64,000 bases of DNA from Motilimonas sp. E26 (GTDB taxonomy: Bacteria; Pseudomonadota; Gammaproteobacteria; Enterobacterales; CBDFNC01). Below are positions 63,401 to 64,000 of the stretch, one piece after another; within the stretch, counting starts at the first letter, position 1; each line of letters begins with the position of its first letter. The stretch spans positions 268,790 to 332,789 of the forward strand of contig NZ_JAIBHJ010000001.1 of the NCBI RefSeq assembly GCF_021278025.1, read 5' to 3'. The notes under the pieces are model-generated. The model ran no database searches. It had not been told where the DNA came from and worked only from the letters and a program-made list of their open reading frames with translations. A program made the position numbers and the translations under genes.

Positions 63401-63603
63401 CAGCAAAGGAGGCTTTTCTGCGTGATATTGCCCGTTTAAGAGGCGGTGATAATGATTTCGTGGTAGCTGCTACGATAGACATTGCTGCACTTCGATCTTT
63501 TCAAAGCAGAGCTAAACGCTGGCCAGAAAGTGGGGATAAGTTTAAGCCACTTCCTGAAGGCTTTAAATTGCAGGCAAACAGAAAAAAGCTACCACCAAGT
63601 TAA
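60397..63603 (+). CDS. Defence reverse transcriptase fused to a nitrilase domain (DRT type 1/UG1-like)
   Basis: 1068 residues. The RT half (about 30-420) has motif A SLDLKSYYHFIDP with Asp216, motif B GLVIGLTCSRVISNALL, and motif C RYVDDMFLV with Asp318 and Asp319; all metal-binding aspartates are intact. A helical middle part (about 430-780) follows. The C-terminal domain is nitrilase-like (about 795-1040): Glu837 in FPELS, Lys898 in RQPKL and Cys940 in MVCSEL form the Glu-Lys-Cys triad. This RT-nitrilase architecture is that of the UG1 unknown-group RTs, known as DRT type 1. The ATG overlaps the ATPase stop; ATG 60400 is an alternative start. The domain partner in an hsd operon with an ATPase is the unusual part. 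Confidence 0.93.
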   Translation: MMSYQAEFTGWDSLTIEDLLVAYRKAKADCFFENTFPTAIKFAEYEQDLLANLDALLKQLQNDAGFARNDGLIGDFRLLPKKLSSKRKSGASDNGHVHFSKPDRAVEGLFKYYNVVPEFRIVGDFPINTHIISALWINMIGHKFDAKLDDSCYGGRLKRIRNDELFADDNEKPFHISSVGSFVPYFQPYQKWRNDGLKTIRDELEKDRDIIAVSLDLKSYYHFIDPLIISSSELIEALDLKFSDEEQLFTEQLSLFLNEWADGATKFGKSVGGQEAKISGGLVIGLTCSRVISNALLHKWDRLVIEKLSPIHYGRYVDDMFLVLRDTGQISNSQDFMFFLQGRMGKKCITHGSKNNKLWKINQGDDVQGRSKISLQSDKQKLFILQGRAGLDLLDSIEKDIYELSSEHRLMPSPDQLEHSTAAKVLSAAGSVGENADTLRRADGLTIRRLGWSLQLRHVETLARDLPPNQWKEQREDFYQFAHNHILRADNLFAHFNYLPRLLGFAISMNEWEQAEKIAVKSYQAIDTLAKEVNRGQRVLINGSKAEVSKDLWGYIKGTLTWLFIDAATRYHDPSTLSLGERSSRKKRLEGLFLKQIVATLKDFEALLKLRFDVAEFEKKAPLVASADLAKEAYKYIIKNKQAIELVRKRNVKKEMAILMLLEQSGLIDERTFKLFINSTRETRLVHVTKDQKKKESFLPYLFPTRPLSPQEISELAPECVGLPSASGKPPIYSPSVTWAKYTQALRGVWIKPTLLAAGQDAEEKPSTRRRKFVRVGTDNKDKVIVALTNLRTEDSDWAATACNKPNLSRKRYQKISKLVNDVLKLKPKPDYVLFPELSIPLRWFNSIAARLSNAGISLIAGTEYLHTGANKIHSEASMVLADNRLGYPTFVKIRQPKLVPAVGEDKELTSKFGKQWDSLGVSPKPVYIHNGFNFGVMVCSELQNSKARVRFQGAVDALMVLSWNRDLDTFASLIESAALDVHAYTILVNNRKYGDSRVRSPAKEAFLRDIARLRGGDNDFVVAATIDIAALRSFQSRAKRWPESGDKFKPLPEGFKLQANRKKLPPS

Positions 63604-63924
63604 CAATAAAACAACCCAGGTTACTAGTTAGGCCTAGCCTGTTTTTGAGTTTGATACAGGGACGGGAGATAATGTGCAGCGACTTGGCCAGCTGTATGAA
63701 TCATTTTATTGATAAATTGGCTATGGAATGTCGGTTAAATAGCAGTAATAGATCAAAATATGGAATCGCGGTCAATAGGGTGTTGGCAAAATTGCGCATA
63801 AATGATCGTGCGATCACACTATTTTAAATTTGGAATTTGCTGCGGAATGGCAGCTGAAAGGCTTCTTTTTATAAATTCAGTGGTACCACTTACCAGCCAA
63901 ATGCTGATAGGGCACAAGTCGATA
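63604..63924. other. Gap between RT gene and insertion sequence
   Basis: No clear terminator is seen. A 51-codon frame starting ATG 63672-63674 (MCSDLASCMNHFIDKLAMEC) has GGGAGATA upstream but no recognisable family; it could be a small gene or chance. Otherwise nothing. Confidence 0.4.
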
Positions 63925-64000
63925 TGTAGTGGTCAACTAAAACTGGCCACCTCGTTATAAGTTTTGAAGTATTCTGCTTCAGCCTTTTGTGGCGATAGCC
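63925..64000 (-). mobile_element. Right end of an insertion sequence with the 3' end of its transposase gene
   Basis: TGTAGTGGTCAACTAAAACT followed by GGCCAC looks like an IS terminal inverted repeat of the IS3-like kind. On the minus strand, the frame reading LSPQKAEAEYFKTYNEVASF ends at TGA 63933-63935, the usual short distance between a transposase stop and its IS end. The element continues beyond the window. The family was not verified. Confidence 0.6.

Overview
The window looks like chromosomal DNA of a marine gammaproteobacterium of the Alteromonadales, close to the Shewanella group. This rests on gene content: an rsxABCDGE-nth cluster, a Tus homologue, a YgiQ-type radical SAM protein, DUF5062, a DUF2956-like protein, murQ, paired DUF1800/DUF1501 genes and a run of three identical tRNA-Asn genes. 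I could not run any search, so the assignment is an inference.

Positions 1-33,000 are mostly ordinary core chromosome. In order they hold uvrB (minus strand), a 1.5 kb gene-poor stretch, three tRNA-Asn genes, a membrane GGDEF/EAL protein with degenerate catalytic motifs, the electron-transport operon rsxABCDGE with nth, gloA, the DUF1501/DUF1800 pair, small membrane genes, a Tus-like fork-arrest protein, a YgiQ-like radical SAM enzyme, secreted DUF3047 and beta-helix lipoproteins, a Rid-family protein, a TIM-barrel protein, and an RND efflux operon divergent from its LysR regulator.

Positions 33,000-47,100 are an accessory region of small, mostly minus-strand genes: DUF2867, LysE, MFS/LysR, YdeI, VOC, a DUF7674-like protein, MscS, Fic and a small lipoprotein. 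Several carry integron attC-type core sites; the clearest is a 112-bp imperfect palindrome at 46101-46212. No integrase is present. At least three cassette-like genes here, and a fourth at 49.9 kb, begin 15-40 bp after the 3' end of a decayed group II intron. The region also holds a 260-bp MITE that splits a YdeI gene, two other repeat families, and gene fragments. It reads as a cassette cluster lacking its integrase, eroded by intron and MITE activity.

Positions 47,185-48,720 return to core genes (DUF5062, murQ, DUF2956-like). After a longer, dead group II intron copy (49957-51137), a defence island starts. Two HTH regulators and a divergent winged-helix protein precede a tightly packed plus-strand operon: hsdR, hsdM, hsdS, an SMC/ABC-like ATPase, and a 1068-residue protein joining a reverse transcriptase to a C-terminal nitrilase domain. 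That last protein has the architecture described for DRT type 1 (UG1) anti-phage reverse transcriptases. Its placement with an ATPase, in frame-coupled overlap, at the end of a type I restriction operon is the most interesting feature of the window. The window ends inside an insertion sequence.
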